Part shown: piece by piece, positions 33,250-44,050 of the stretch
Numbering within the stretch: the stretch's first letter is position 1
Layout: every line of letters begins with the position of its first letter
Assembly: GCA_021464415.1 (NCBI GenBank)
Contig: CM038471.1
Coordinates: 17,832,422 to 17,896,421, forward strand
Direction of reading: 5' to 3'
Length of the DNA stretch: 64,000 bases
Source: Lonicera japonica
Lineage: Eukaryota > Streptophyta > Magnoliopsida > Dipsacales > Caprifoliaceae
Notes under the pieces: model-generated
Seen by the model: only the letters and a program-made list of their open reading frames with translations
What the model was told of the DNA's origin: nothing
Databases searched by the model: none
Translations under genes and position numbers: made by a program

Positions 33250-34502
33250 TAGCTAAAAAAATCAGCAGCATAACTCTCTTTGTAAACATGATACCCAACC
33301 ACTCGTAAGCATAATCAAATCTCTAATCTTTTTGACAAAATAAGTAACCCTCCATGGACACTTATCACTATAAAACAGCATAACCAAAGCTTTGGAGTCT
33401 GACTCAACATAAATATTCTTCACATTATTAACCGTAAGAGTCCATGTCAGTGCCAAAACCGTAAAAATCTTCTAAAGCCCATAGCAACCGGCCATTACTA
33501 TCCCTTAACATAGCACCACCACCACTAATACCTGGATTTCCCTTTGTACATCCCTCACAATTCAATTTAAACCTATTCTCAGCCGGTTTATGCCATTTAG
33601 TAACAATCCACTGTTTCCTTTTCAAAGGATTCACTTTCAAACCGAAATCATAAATATCAACTGGTCATCCTTCTGAGCTTCTTCAACTGACATTGGGATA
33701 GTAACGCTTTAATCGAGCTCTGCTCATTAGAAATAACCCGCCAAACATTATCATTCTTCTGTTCATATTTACCCCTATTATGACGCTTCCATAACTGACA
33801 ACAAATGCTAGTAGAAACAGCAATAAGAGCAACTTTATGAAAAGGAGGATTCAACTTTGAGAGAGACCAATAATTTAATTTCAGAACAAGCAAATTTATA
33901 TCTTGAATTTGGTTTAAAAAAGACTGCAGAAGGAGCTGTCTGTAGTAGCCATTTTATCCCCATCCCCTTGAAAGAACTCCTTTTCGGTCAGATCTTTTAA
34001 GCTCCCGTTTATTAACCACCCACTCATTATGCCTCTCCACTGTATCTTTAATACACACAAGTCTGCTCCACGTACGGGAAGAAGCAGATCTGGCTTCGCA
34101 ATCAGTATTTCTCTATCCTAATATACTTCCTCCTTATGAACCTGGCCCATAAGAATTAGAAGAACAAATACACCACCACAACTTCATGCTATATGCTTGC
34201 ACAATATCAACCAAACTTTTAACATCCAAACCCCCGCTAACTTTCTATCGATCTTAATCACCAAATCAGAAAAATCTTCCTTCTTCTGTCCACTAAATAG
34301 CAAACACCCCAGATCCTTAATCAGGAGAGATTCCGTAGTGAAACACGTACTCTGAGCAATAATGAGACATCTATTATCAGACACCATTGAGCTCTCTTCA
34401 TAAGCTGATAGAAATTTCATCATAATAACTACGGCACTATGAGTCCCATTAGTAAAAATCATCAAGTCATCTGCGAAAGCCAAATGCGAGATAGGGTTGT
34501 GT
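33250..34502 (-). pseudogene. LINE (non-LTR) RT/RNase H remnant, left copy
   Basis: On the minus strand the relic starts with LAFADDLMIFTNGTHS (34483 downward), containing the intact F-A-D-D polymerase motif of plant LINEs. A long degraded stretch follows, then LWKRHNRGKYEQ (about 33780), and an RNase H domain of the plant RVT_3 type: KWHKPAENRFKLNCEGC, GNPGISGGGAMLRDSNG and YVESDSKALVMLF (33640-33340). The Asp of the first RNase H motif is Glu here. Frame changes and stops separate the pieces, and the endonuclease and 5' RT are missing. Confidence 0.8.
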
Positions 34503-34998
34503 CACACCCTTGAGGAGTCGAAAATGGAATGAATTTATTTTTCACCACTCACCAGTAACCAATTCAACCCTTGACTCATGACCTCAAGCCGCAATAATAA
34601 ATAGAAAAAGGGATTGGACATCTACTTTATTTGGAGCTGTAAGTACATAATTTCTGTAGTTTTTCCTCTTGTACTAACCTTTTTCTCTCTTTGTACCAAA
34701 CATCTACCTTATTTGGAGCGGCATATATATATGCAATGCACTATTTGCCTTCTTAATTGTTGCCTTCTTGCTTAAACAAAAAAAGCGGTAAGTATTGTGG
34801 TCTTGCTCAAGGGATGCCTTTTCTAATCTCTTGCTTCTTTATGACTTTTAACACCTAGTATTATATGCGCAATGCAAATAAGCTGATCTAGTGAACTATG
34901 CCTTCATAAGTGGGTTTTTTCTTATACTTTTCTGATAAGGGAGTTTCAGATCTGTATAATATCAGTGTAAATCAAATTTACTCTCTTTCTTTCCTTAG

Positions 34999-35262
34999 GG
35001 CGGGTTTGATTGGTTTATAGAAACAAGATTTGAATTCCTTAGAATTGTTCTACATGGGGAAAATCCCCATTGAGAAGTTCAATTTCTCTTAAAGCGGAGG
35101 TGGTTTTTAAGTTGCGTGAGAACAAGATCAAATTAGGTTAAACAAATTATACGAATAAAATTGATTCCATTGAAGAGTAATCAAACACCACTAAAGGTGG
35201 AAAATATGAATTTTGAGCATTTGCAAGGGAAAGTAAGAGTAATCAAACACACCCATTCTACT
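34999..35262. repeat. Small MITE-like block, left arm
   Basis: GGCGGGTTTGATTGG at the left edge and AATCAAACACACCC at the right edge are inverted relatives. The block is repeated in the right arm, where a hAT element has inserted exactly at its edge (target GTTTGATT). No target duplication of its own was found. Confidence 0.5.
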
Positions 35263-35523
35263 TTAGTTTTCCTAACACATGCAATTTTCTAGCCTAATAT
35301 TGGGTATAGCCGTGTAGGCTAGGTTGACATTACCAGGAACTTTCAGGTTGAGCTGAGGCATGCTCACTCTTTAACTTGACAGCGTGGCAACTAAAGTCTA
35401 CTTGAGGCCTGATACATGTATGAATCCTGGTTATTTACTTTCGCGCATGAACAATGCAATGTTGCCTGTCAATTGAAGCTTTTAATCCTGCAGCTACTGT
35501 TTCTTGATGAGAAGGTGCCCAAG

Positions 35524-35623
35524 NNNNNNNNNNNNNNNNNNNNNNNNNNNNNNNNNNNNNNNNNNNNNNNNNNNNNNNNNNNNNNNNNNNNNNNNNNNNN
35601 NNNNNNNNNNNNNNNNNNNNNNN
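35524..35623. other. Assembly gap (100 N)
   Basis: Exactly 100 N, a conventional placeholder for a gap of unknown size. It lies at the inner end of the left arm of the inverted duplication, where assemblers commonly fail. Confidence 0.99.
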
Positions 35624-35995
35624 AATTTCAATTATAGAAATGTTTGATTTTGATGAATATGTGGTGCATTTTCGATATATAAGTGGGGAAGCATAGAGAG
35701 ATTATGACTATCTTCATGGATTTACCCTTAATTCTGGTACTGTTTTGAATCTGCTACACAGAGAGAAATATAGCCACTGACTGACTTCATATCACTTGTA
35801 CACATTGTGTGGGGCAAATATAAAAAAAGAAGGTACAAGAAAGAAAAACTGGAAATAAGGGATTACTCTGCAAAGTACTGCAGTGTGTTTTTCCAAAGGA
35901 AAGTCTAAGTCAAACCCAGAGTTTCAGGAAAGAGGGATAATTATGCAAATTCCGAACGCAAAAGAGAAAAGGGAAAAGGGGGTGATATTGTTAAT

Positions 35996-36247
35996 TCAAA
36001 TAAAAACGAAAGAGAAATGAACCTGCGTCACTAGTATTAACCCAAGCCACAAATTGTTAAACCATTTACGTAGCCTGATAGCCCTTGATGGCTTTGATTG
36101 TTCAGCTTGGGCACCTTCATAATCAAGAGAAAGTAACTGCAGGGTTAGAGCTTTGACTAACATTAGTGTGTGACAAAGTAAATAACCAGGATTTATGCGC
36201 CTGGCCTCAAGTAGATTTTGTTGACATGCTCTGAAGTTAATGACCAT
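35996..36247 (-). other. Segment related to the inner ends of both arms
   Basis: The minus strand has an 83-codon ORF of unknown nature (ARRINPGYLLCHTLMLVKAL). Bases 36090-36247 align at roughly 75% with 36780-36950, and in inverse with the end of the left arm (35420-35523), sharing GTTCAGCTTGGGCACCTTC and AAGTAAATAACCAGGAT. The other two copies are not open, so this may be a gene-fragment family or a non-coding repeat. A (GA)10-type run follows at 36254-36273. The rest of 35624-36791 shows nothing recognisable. Confidence 0.45.
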
Positions 36248-37074
36248 AACTACAGAGAGAGAGAGAGAGAGAATAGAAATAATTAAGAAAGAAACCCGTT
36301 TGATTATCTGAAGTACAAGATCGAGCTTGCCACTTCTTCTTCAAAACATGACAAGTGTGGGCTTTCTCTCCCACTTAGATTGATTGAATGCCATCGAAAA
36401 TCAAGTATAAGTTTTTTACAAAGAAATAATACGTACCCTGAGATTTACCTTGAAAATTATAAAGATAAACTTTGCATCCTTGACTTCAGCATGTTCGGCC
36501 TTCAGTTAAAATAGGCTATTAAACTCCTTTAATTGCCGGAATCCCTTCTTTAGTGGTATACATTTCTACATTATGCGTAGGAAGGCTACTAAATCTCATA
36601 ATCACTTGTTCTTGCATTTGCGGATGGTCTAGTTATTGTGCAACAGGGGATTCATACAGAGCAACATATGTCAGTATGGTGTGTATCTACAACTTTGGAA
36701 GCTTTCAAACGAGTACTGGAAGTCGGCTCTTCACGTTTTATTTTTATTTTCCTATTGATGTACTTTATACTTTTATACGACCATTGTTCAGCTTGGGCAC
36801 CTTCTCATCAAGAAACAGTAGCTGCAGGATTAAAAGCTTCAATTAACATGCGGCATTGCATAATGCATGCGCGAAAGTAAATAACCAGGATTCATACATG
36901 TATCTTGCCTCAAGTAGACTTTAGTTGCCATGCTTTCAAGTTAAAGAGTGAGCTTGCCTCAGCTCAACCTGAAAGTTCCTGGTAATGTCAACCTAGCCTA
37001 CACGGCTATACCCAATATCAGGCTAGAAAATTGCATGTGTTAGGAAAACTGATGTAGAATGGGTGTGTTTGATT

Positions 37075-38008
37075 CAGCGGCGGAGCCAGGATTTTGGTTC
37101 AGGTGGGGCCAAACTATCACACTAACAAAATTTTTTTTGCATATACAATAATAAAGCCAAAATTAAAATATTATATTAAAATACTTAATCTACTATAACC
37201 AACAAACACATATATTAATCTAAATATTAATCAATCAACTCAATATTCAACCTATTATAAGTTATAACTAACAAACACATATATTAATCTAAATATCAAT
37301 TTATTAAATAACAATCTAATAAACAAATTAACTTCAATAATCAAATTAAAATTTAATAAGCAAATCAACATCAATAATCAAATTTAATATTCAAAATTTT
37401 AACATCAATAATCAAATATATACTAGAAAGTCTAGAATAATCAACATCAATAAATAAATTCTTAATATTCAAAATTTTAAAACATTATGTATAAAATTAT
37501 AGAAAAGAAATCTAACCTCAAATAGTCAAATACCAAAGTAAATGAAGAATAAAAATGGAGAGAAGAGATGGACGCCTGCTGCTTGGTGCTTGCAAAAAAA
37601 AAAAATGAACGGAACTACAAACAGCTGCTTGCAAAGTAAATGAAGAATAAAAATGGAGAGAAAAGAAGAAAACGGTTGCTGCTGCTTGTTTGCTGCTGCC
37701 TGCTTGTTTCAAACCTAAAAACTTAACCTTATATAAAATACAAACTAAAACCTCCAACTATTAACGTTAATAACACATGGCACCCTCCGCATAAGTTTTC
37801 AATTTTACAAATAAAAAAACCCCCGCGCACAGGACACCGCCCCAAATTACACCACCACACCTTCATCTTATAACATTAATCTCACAAAGCACCCTCCACC
37901 ATAATTACATGTTGGCCCCTATTCTTTCCTTTCTTGCACAAAACACCCAATACTAAAAAAAATAAATTTTAAAGCGCCCCACCTCGCCCCTTCATCCCTC
38001 CGCCCCTG
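37075..38008 (+). mobile_element. hAT-type element (934 bp), right arm only
   Basis: The ends CAGCGGCGGAGCCAGG and, in reverse complement, CAGGGGCGGAGGGATG share the CAGNGGCGGAG start seen in many plant hAT elements. A perfect 8-bp target duplication GTTTGATT flanks it (37067-37074 and 38009-38016). The left arm of the inverted duplication has the uninterrupted site near 35245-35255, proving insertion. The minus-strand ORF at 37518-37757 has no recognisable domain; the element is non-autonomous. Confidence 0.92.
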
Positions 38009-38754
38009 GTTTGATTACACTTATGTTCCCTGGTAAATGCTCAAAATTCATATTTTCCACCTCTAGTGGTGTTTGAAAACATTACTCTTTAATGGAATCA
38101 ATTTTATTCGTACAACTTGTTTAACCCAATTTGATCTTGTTCTCATGCAACTTAAAAACCACCTCCACTATAGGAGAAATTGAACTTCTCAATGGGGATT
38201 TTCCCCATGTAGAACAATTCTAAGGAATTCAAATCTTGTTTCTGTAAACCAATCAAACCTGCCCTAAGAAAAAAAGAGAGTAAATTTGATTTACACTGAT
38301 ATTATACAGATCTGAAACTCCCTTATCAGAAAAGTATAAGAAAAACCCACCTGTGAAGGCATAGTTCACTAGATCAGCTTATTTGCATTGCGCATATTAT
38401 ATTAGGAGTTAAAAGTCATAAAGAAGAAAGAGTTTAGAAAAGGCATCCCTTGAGCAAGACCACAATGCTTACCACTTTTTTTGTTTAAGCAAGAAGGCAA
38501 ATAGTGCATTGCATATATATATAGATATATATATATATATATATGCCACTCCAAATAAAGTAGATTTTTGGTACAAAGAGAGAAAAAGGTTAGTACAAGA
38601 CGAAAAACTACAGATATTATGTACTTACAACTCCAAATAAAGTAGATGTTCAATCCCTTTTTTCTATTTATTATTGCAGCTTGAGGTCATGAGTCGAGGG
38701 TTGAATTGGTTGCTGGTGAGTGGTGACAAATAAAATCATTCCATTTTCTACTCC

Positions 38755-40029
38755 TCAAGGGTGTGACACGACCCTATCTCACGTTTGGCTTTCGCAGTTG
38801 ACTTGATGATTTTTACAAATGGAACTCATAGTGCCGTAGTTAATATGATGAATTTCTATCAGCTTATGAAGAGAGCTCAATGGTGTCTGATAATAGATGC
38901 CTCATTATTGCTCAGAGAATGGGTTTCACTACGAAATCTCTCCTGTTTAAGTATCTGGGGTGTTTGCTATTTAGTGGACGGAAGAAGAAGGAAGATTTTT
39001 CTGATTTGATGATTAAGATCGATAAAAAGTTAGCAGGGGTTTGCATGTTAAAAGTTTGGTTGATATTGTGCAAGCATATAGTATGAACTTGTGGTGGTCT
39101 ATTCGTTCTTCTAATTCTTTATGGGCCAGGTTCATTAGGAGGAAGTATATTAGGATAGAACAATACTGACTGCGAAGGCAGATCCGCTTCTTCCCATACG
39201 TGGAGCAGACTTGCGTGTATTAAAGATACAGCGGAGAGGCATATCAGGTGGGTGGTTAATAAACAAGAGCTTAAAAGATCTGACTGAAAAAGAGTTCTTT
39301 TAAGGGGATGGGGATAAAGTGGCTGCTGCTAGACAGCTTCTTCCGCAGTCTGTTTTAAACCAAATTCAAGATATAAATTTGCTTGTTCTGAAATTAAATT
39401 ATTAGTATCTCTCAAAGTTGAATCCTCCTTTTCATAAAGCTGCTCTTATTGCTGTTTCTACTAGCATTTGTTGTCAGTTATGGAAGCGTCGTAATAGAGG
39501 TAAATATGAACAGAATATTGATAATGTTTGGTGGGTTATTTCTAATGAGCAGAGCTCGATTAAAGCGTTACTATCCCTATGTCAGTTGAAGAGAGCTCAG
39601 AAGGATGACCAGTTGATATTTATGATTTCGGTTTGAAAGTTAATCCTTTGAAAAGGAAACAGTGGATTGTTACTAAATGGCATAAACCGGCTGAGAATGG
39701 GTTTAAATTGAATTGTGATGGATGTGCAAAGGGAAATCCGGGTATTAGTGGTGGTGGTGGTTGTGCTATGTTACGGGATAGTAATGGCCAATTGCTTTGG
39801 GCTTCAACAGATTCTTACGATTTTGGCGCTGACATGGACTGTTACAGTTAATAATGTGAAGAATATTTATGTTGAGTCAGACTCCAAAGCTTTGGTTATG
39901 TTGTTTTATAGTGATAAGTGTCCGTGGAGGGTTACTTATTTTGTCAAAAAGTTTAGAGATTTGATTATGCTTACGAATAGTCGGGTTTATCATGTTTACA
40001 AAGAGAGTTGTGCTGCTGGATTTTTTTAG
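38755..40029 (+). pseudogene. LINE RT/RNase H remnant, right copy
   Basis: Mirror copy of 33250-34502. The polymerase motif reads F-A-V-D (38785 on) instead of F-A-D-D, so the catalytic Asp is lost here but kept on the left. The connecting part (LWKRRNRGKYEQN, about 39480) and the RNase H domain (KWHKPAENGFKLNCDGC, GNPGISGGG, YVESDSKALVMLFYSDKC) follow in several frames. The first RNase H Asp is present, unlike in the left copy. Each copy therefore has different lesions. Confidence 0.8.
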
Positions 40030-41328
40030 CTAACTTTGGGTGTAGCAGGGGAGCTAGGTCTGTTTCAGTTCCAAATTTCTTTAACTAACTATAATTTCCA
40101 TAAATACAATAGTTTTTGGTATAGATATTGGTATCCTGAATACTGATAGGCAGGGAATTCCTTCTATAATGGCTGTATCTTGTCTTGTTTGATCTAATAA
40201 GATTCTGGGGTATTTTCCCTTTTTGGCTTAAAATGATAAATGTCTTGCTTTCAACTAGCTCAGGTGTGGACCATACATGAATCGATGATTAGAGAGGTAA
40301 AATATGTTAACAAACTGGTAACAATTTGTGGTACAATACGTCTCAAGCATTTCTTGAGAAATATGCAAAATTAGGGAGCATAGATACATAAAACAGTTGG
40401 CAGGGTAGACCGGTTTTCAGCTCACAGATTAGAGAACTTCTGTACTATATATAAATGAAATCCGACCCTTCGTCTTTCGAATTCTAGGTAAGGTGGAAAC
40501 CCTCTAAAAGGGAAAAAGTTCAAACATAGGTGAAAAGGTGTGCAATCAAGCCCAAAAGTTGGAAAATGTCGTTGTATATTTTCTACAAAAATAAATGCAA
40601 CCAAACACCTTATATGCATATTCCATGGAATTGAATTTCCTAATAGGTGTTTTTCCACCCCAATTCAATGCTGGCCATCAATCACGCTCTAATTGGTTGT
40701 TCAAATATATGTGGAATCAACCTTCACCAAAGCTTACAGTGGTCTACCATTTGACCAAACTAAAACTCGATGAGCCAACATAAGAGCTTATAAATTCCCA
40801 CTTGTACATTTTAGAACTTCTTTATTTCTTTCCATCGTGTTTTTCATATTTTAGAGACCCAATTGCAGTTTCGATATTGGAATTCTAAAGCTCAAGTTAA
40901 ATTCCTAGAAAGCTAACAATCCCAATCTGAAAGACGATCTTATTTTCTAAGCCTGATCTTTTATAGTAATAAAGAGAAAAACTGTTCCCTTTTTCCAGTT
41001 TAGAAGAAAATTAGGTGGGCACTAATATTGTAACAAGTGAGCACAAAACACACGCACTAGAAATTTGGAACCAATCACATACAAAACTTTTAGCATCAAT
41101 ACAATGATTAAGAGACATAAATAAACTATAAATTGCATAACTAAATTCGTTAAGAGTCCACAATTGTCCAAGCATTCAATCTATTTTGAGTCTTACATAG
41201 CTAATTAATGCAAGTGGATAAAGCTGACCTTCAATTTCCTATGTCAAGTTTATAGAACCTCAACATTCGTTCAATGCACTGCCAATGTAACGCTTAATGT
41301 GTCAAAGCTGCAACATTCGTTCAATGCA
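40030..41328. other. Non-coding part of right inverted arm
   Basis: Mirror of 31976-33249, including the TTGGTTG/CAACCAAA MITE-like block at 40500-40720. Short ORFs here lack domains. Near 40700-40735 it carries a short stretch (CTTCACCAAAGCTTAC) that aligns poorly with the left arm. Confidence 0.45.
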
Positions 41329-42344
41329 CTACCAGTGGAACTCTTCATCATCAAATGTGTCAAAGCTGGGATTGATCCAAATGCAAAGAAGCTTTAATGT
41401 TGTGCCATAGAAGTCATAACTATTGTAACCCGTTCCCAAAGTATGAAACTTGCACATGTTAAGAGAGTAAAATACGCCATTCTTCCCATTAAACCTGGGG
41501 AAATATATCTTGTTCTCCATTCCCGTAACTTCTTGTTTGGAATTTGTTGCTGAGAAAGATGCAGTCCGACTCACAAACAACATTTTATCTCTTAAGCTCT
41601 CTAGTTTTCTCCAAGTCATCGTAGGAGCGTCAAGCTTGAAAATCTCAGCCCATTTTCCCAATTGCCCCAAACACAGATATTAATTCCCCATCACACTCGA
41701 ACAAGTAGTTTCTGTGAATGGAATTACAAGGTTGTTTTGGCTTCTCAAGAACAGTCCAACCATCTTCACCACCTTCTTGTGTGGGTCAAAAGTACCCAAA
41801 ATCCCCTTTGTATCCAAGTAGTAGAAAACCCCATTGTGAAAAACTGGATTACCGAGAGACCCGATAAACTCTATGTTGTTCTTTACTGTGCATTCTTTCC
41901 ATGCATCTTCACCACGACGAATAAAACGAAAATAAATGGAAGTATCAGAGGAAAATATAACACCAAAAACCGTGCAGTCCGTTGAAGTTGGAAGGGATGA
42001 AAATGAAATAGTTGTGAAATCATAATAGTCCTCAGGTAAATTTGGAAGATCAATTATTTTATTTGTCATAGGGTTGAAAACGAAGATTTCTCCTTCACCT
42101 TGCGACATGAGCAACCAACCATTTTTCAAGAATCGGATTTTGGCAAGTCCATGAATTAGGTAGTGTTCTAATCGGGTGATAGAAGCTGCAAATTGAACCC
42201 TCACATCGATCCGTAGTACACGACGAGGGGAAATCGAGTCATGGTTGCGAAGGAAATTAGAGATTTGGTCAACAGCAAAGGTGACAGTACTGGTGGAATA
42301 GCTGATCTCCATGTTCTTAAAACATCAACAGGTGAATTTTCCAT
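41329..42344 (-). pseudogene. F-box/DUF295-type protein pseudogene, right copy
   Basis: Mirror copy of 30894-31975. An ATG at 42344 begins like the left copy (PVDVLR), but about 66 bp covering the middle of the F-box are missing before WRSAIPP. The longest open frame (42312-41680, 210 codons) carries DUF295 sequence (FVFNPMTNKIIDLPNLPE, SIYFRFIRRGEDAWKE, GTFDPHKKVVKMVG). It ends at the same frameshift as the left copy, after which IFKLDAPTMTWRKLESLRDK to EEFHW (stop 41329) continues in another frame. Without an F-box and with a broken C-terminus it is non-functional as an SCF adaptor. Confidence 0.82.
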
Positions 42345-42686
42345 GTATTTATATGTACCTTATGCAATCTTAGTTTGTGTCATCCCTACAAAAAGGCCAA
42401 GATCAAAAGTTTAGAAATCGTGAGGGCCATATATATATATAATATTATAGATCGAACAATAACTTAATGTATCAGAAAGAACCTAAACAAAATCAACTAT
42501 CTGTTTGAAGCAAATTAGTATTCATACGAGCAAACATCCAACAACAAATCTAAATTTGATTGCTGAAAAGCTTTAGCTCCAGTTGCATTGGCCCTCACCT
42601 TCCACTTGCATTTCCCACTTCTAGTAGTCCTAACAAGGAAGTGACTTATCTTTCTCTCTTTCCAAATACATATATATATATATATA

Positions 42687-43650
42687 TTGATGTAAATTGT
42701 GCAATGGAGATCCACTACAGGTTGCGCAAGAAGCAAAGAAATAGAAAAACAAACAAGAAGAGAAGTGAAAAGTAGAACAAGCATAATGATGCTAATAATT
42801 CCTGAAGGGCCAAATAATATCAAGAGTCCAAGCTCCCCTAAGTGTCCGAGCTCCTCCAAGTGTGCCGAGCTCCTTGGACTTTATCTCACGAGATTAGTAA
42901 CAAACACAGGACACTTGTCTACACCAGAATAAATCGCGAAAAAGACTGTTATCATCAATAAACCAACAACCCACTTCCCACCATTTTCTCCCACTCACCC
43001 AAATCATGGGTAGTGGCCCTTATCACCATTTAACAACTTGTAAAGCTAGTTCCTTGTATCTATGAAAGGAACTAGCTATCAATCAATAAAGAACCATGGA
43101 AGAACCTACCAAAGTCTACCTATCATACTCTCTCTCTGTCTTGTAACCACCATCATCGTTATCAATAAAATTACCAACACAATTACCAAGGGGTGGACGT
43201 ACACAGAACCAATTGCTTATAGGCCAGGGGAACCACCCTACCAAAAATCGCATCTCTCTCATGTGTGTGTGCTTGTCTTTATTTATTATCATCATTATTG
43301 TAGGCTTCAATTTATTTACTCAAAATTGTTGACCTTACGATTCCAATTCTCGAAAACTAATATTTCAATTGCCCAGGAAACTGCTTTTCCCAATGGCGTC
43401 CCATGCTATTTATAGAGCTCAAAACTCATACTAATACTAATCCAACCTAGACTTGAATTCTTAATTCCTAATGAATCGATATAATCCTTAATTTAGATTA
43501 CCAATCCTAAACCTGTTATGACTAACACTAAAATAATAATTAAACTCAAATCCTAAATGTATTACAACTACAACTACTTAAATATATATATTTGATTTAC
43601 TTTAGGGTGTGTTTTGGTAAAAAAAAATTGGAATTCTATTAAAATTGCAG
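42687..43650 (+). repeat. Dispersed repeat, copy 2 (interrupted)
   Basis: Second copy of the repeat at 6626-7055. The left piece is 42687-42797, the right piece 43345-43650; between them sits the solo LTR described next. A TA run (42671-42686) precedes it. Confidence 0.7.
42803..43339. mobile_element. Solo LTR (537 bp) with 5-bp target duplication
   Basis: The insert starts TGAAGGGCC and ends CTTACG, with ATTCC on both sides (42798-42802 and 43340-43344). The terminal CA expected of an LTR is CG here, a single change. The equivalent place in the repeat copy at about 6730-6745 is uninterrupted, so this is a true insertion. A polyadenylation-like AATCAATAAAG lies near 43080. The 117-codon ORF crossing its right edge is not real. 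Confidence 0.72.
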
Positions 43651-43659
43651 TTTTATAGA

Positions 43660-43915
43660 AAGATTTTCCATGAATTTATACATAGTTTATCCAATCTTAG
43701 TATTGGTGTTGTCCATATGAAATGCCTAGATCAAAGTTTAGAAATCCAAAAATCACAAAGATGACATTGCAACCAAGACCACCGTAAGTTGTTTAAACAA
43801 ATCCAGAAAGATGACATTGAAAAAGGTAAACAAAATATGAAAAAAAAAATAGTGTATCAACGCCCTATCAGAATTTGATTGCCCAAGAGCCTTTAGCTCA
43901 ACAGATCTAAATTTG
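43660..43915 (-). repeat. Third copy of the F-box upstream region
   Basis: ATTTTCCATGAATTTATA followed by CAATCTTAGT and AGATCAAAGTTTAGAAATCC matches the start and upstream flank of the right F-box pseudogene (42338-42430). A further part (CAGATCTAAATTTGAATT, GAGCCTTTAGCTC) resembles 42545-42580. No F-box coding sequence accompanies it. It is in the same orientation as the right copy, about 1.3 kb away. Confidence 0.5.
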
Positions 43916-44050
43916 AATTATGAGATTCATAATTAAACAGTTTAGATTTCGACAAATAGTTTATCTGTGAATGAATCCGAGCCAACGCCCGAGGAAAACA
44001 TTAAAATTTGTGCCATATAATTCTAGTTTAACAGTCTAGATTTACTACTC

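Larger units (their letters stand above)
30808..35523 (+). repeat. Left arm of a large inverted duplication
   Basis: This arm is the reverse complement of 36792-42430. Equal order and spacing are seen for the F-box pseudogene, the LINE fragment, a MITE-like block (34999-35262) and the innermost CATCAAG/CTTGATG segment. Sampled stretches are about 93% identical outside the first part of the F-box gene, where identity drops. The arms have the same length (about 4.7 kb) once the hAT insertion in the right arm is subtracted. The inner end runs into the N gap, so the true spacer is unknown. Confidence 0.88.
36792..42430 (-). repeat. Right arm of the large inverted duplication
   Basis: Reverse complement of 30808-35523, see there. 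It is longer by 942 bp, exactly a 934-bp hAT element plus its 8-bp duplication. The outer border lies near 42430, upstream of the right F-box pseudogene. Confidence 0.88.

Noticed and set aside
42693..42790. Possible first exon of a duplicated gene shared with 6630-6730
   Set aside because: Both copies lack an open frame or splice sites in common; a dispersed repeat explains them better.
43062..43415. 117-codon ORF
   Set aside because: It crosses the right boundary of the solo LTR into an older repeat, so it cannot be an ancestral gene.
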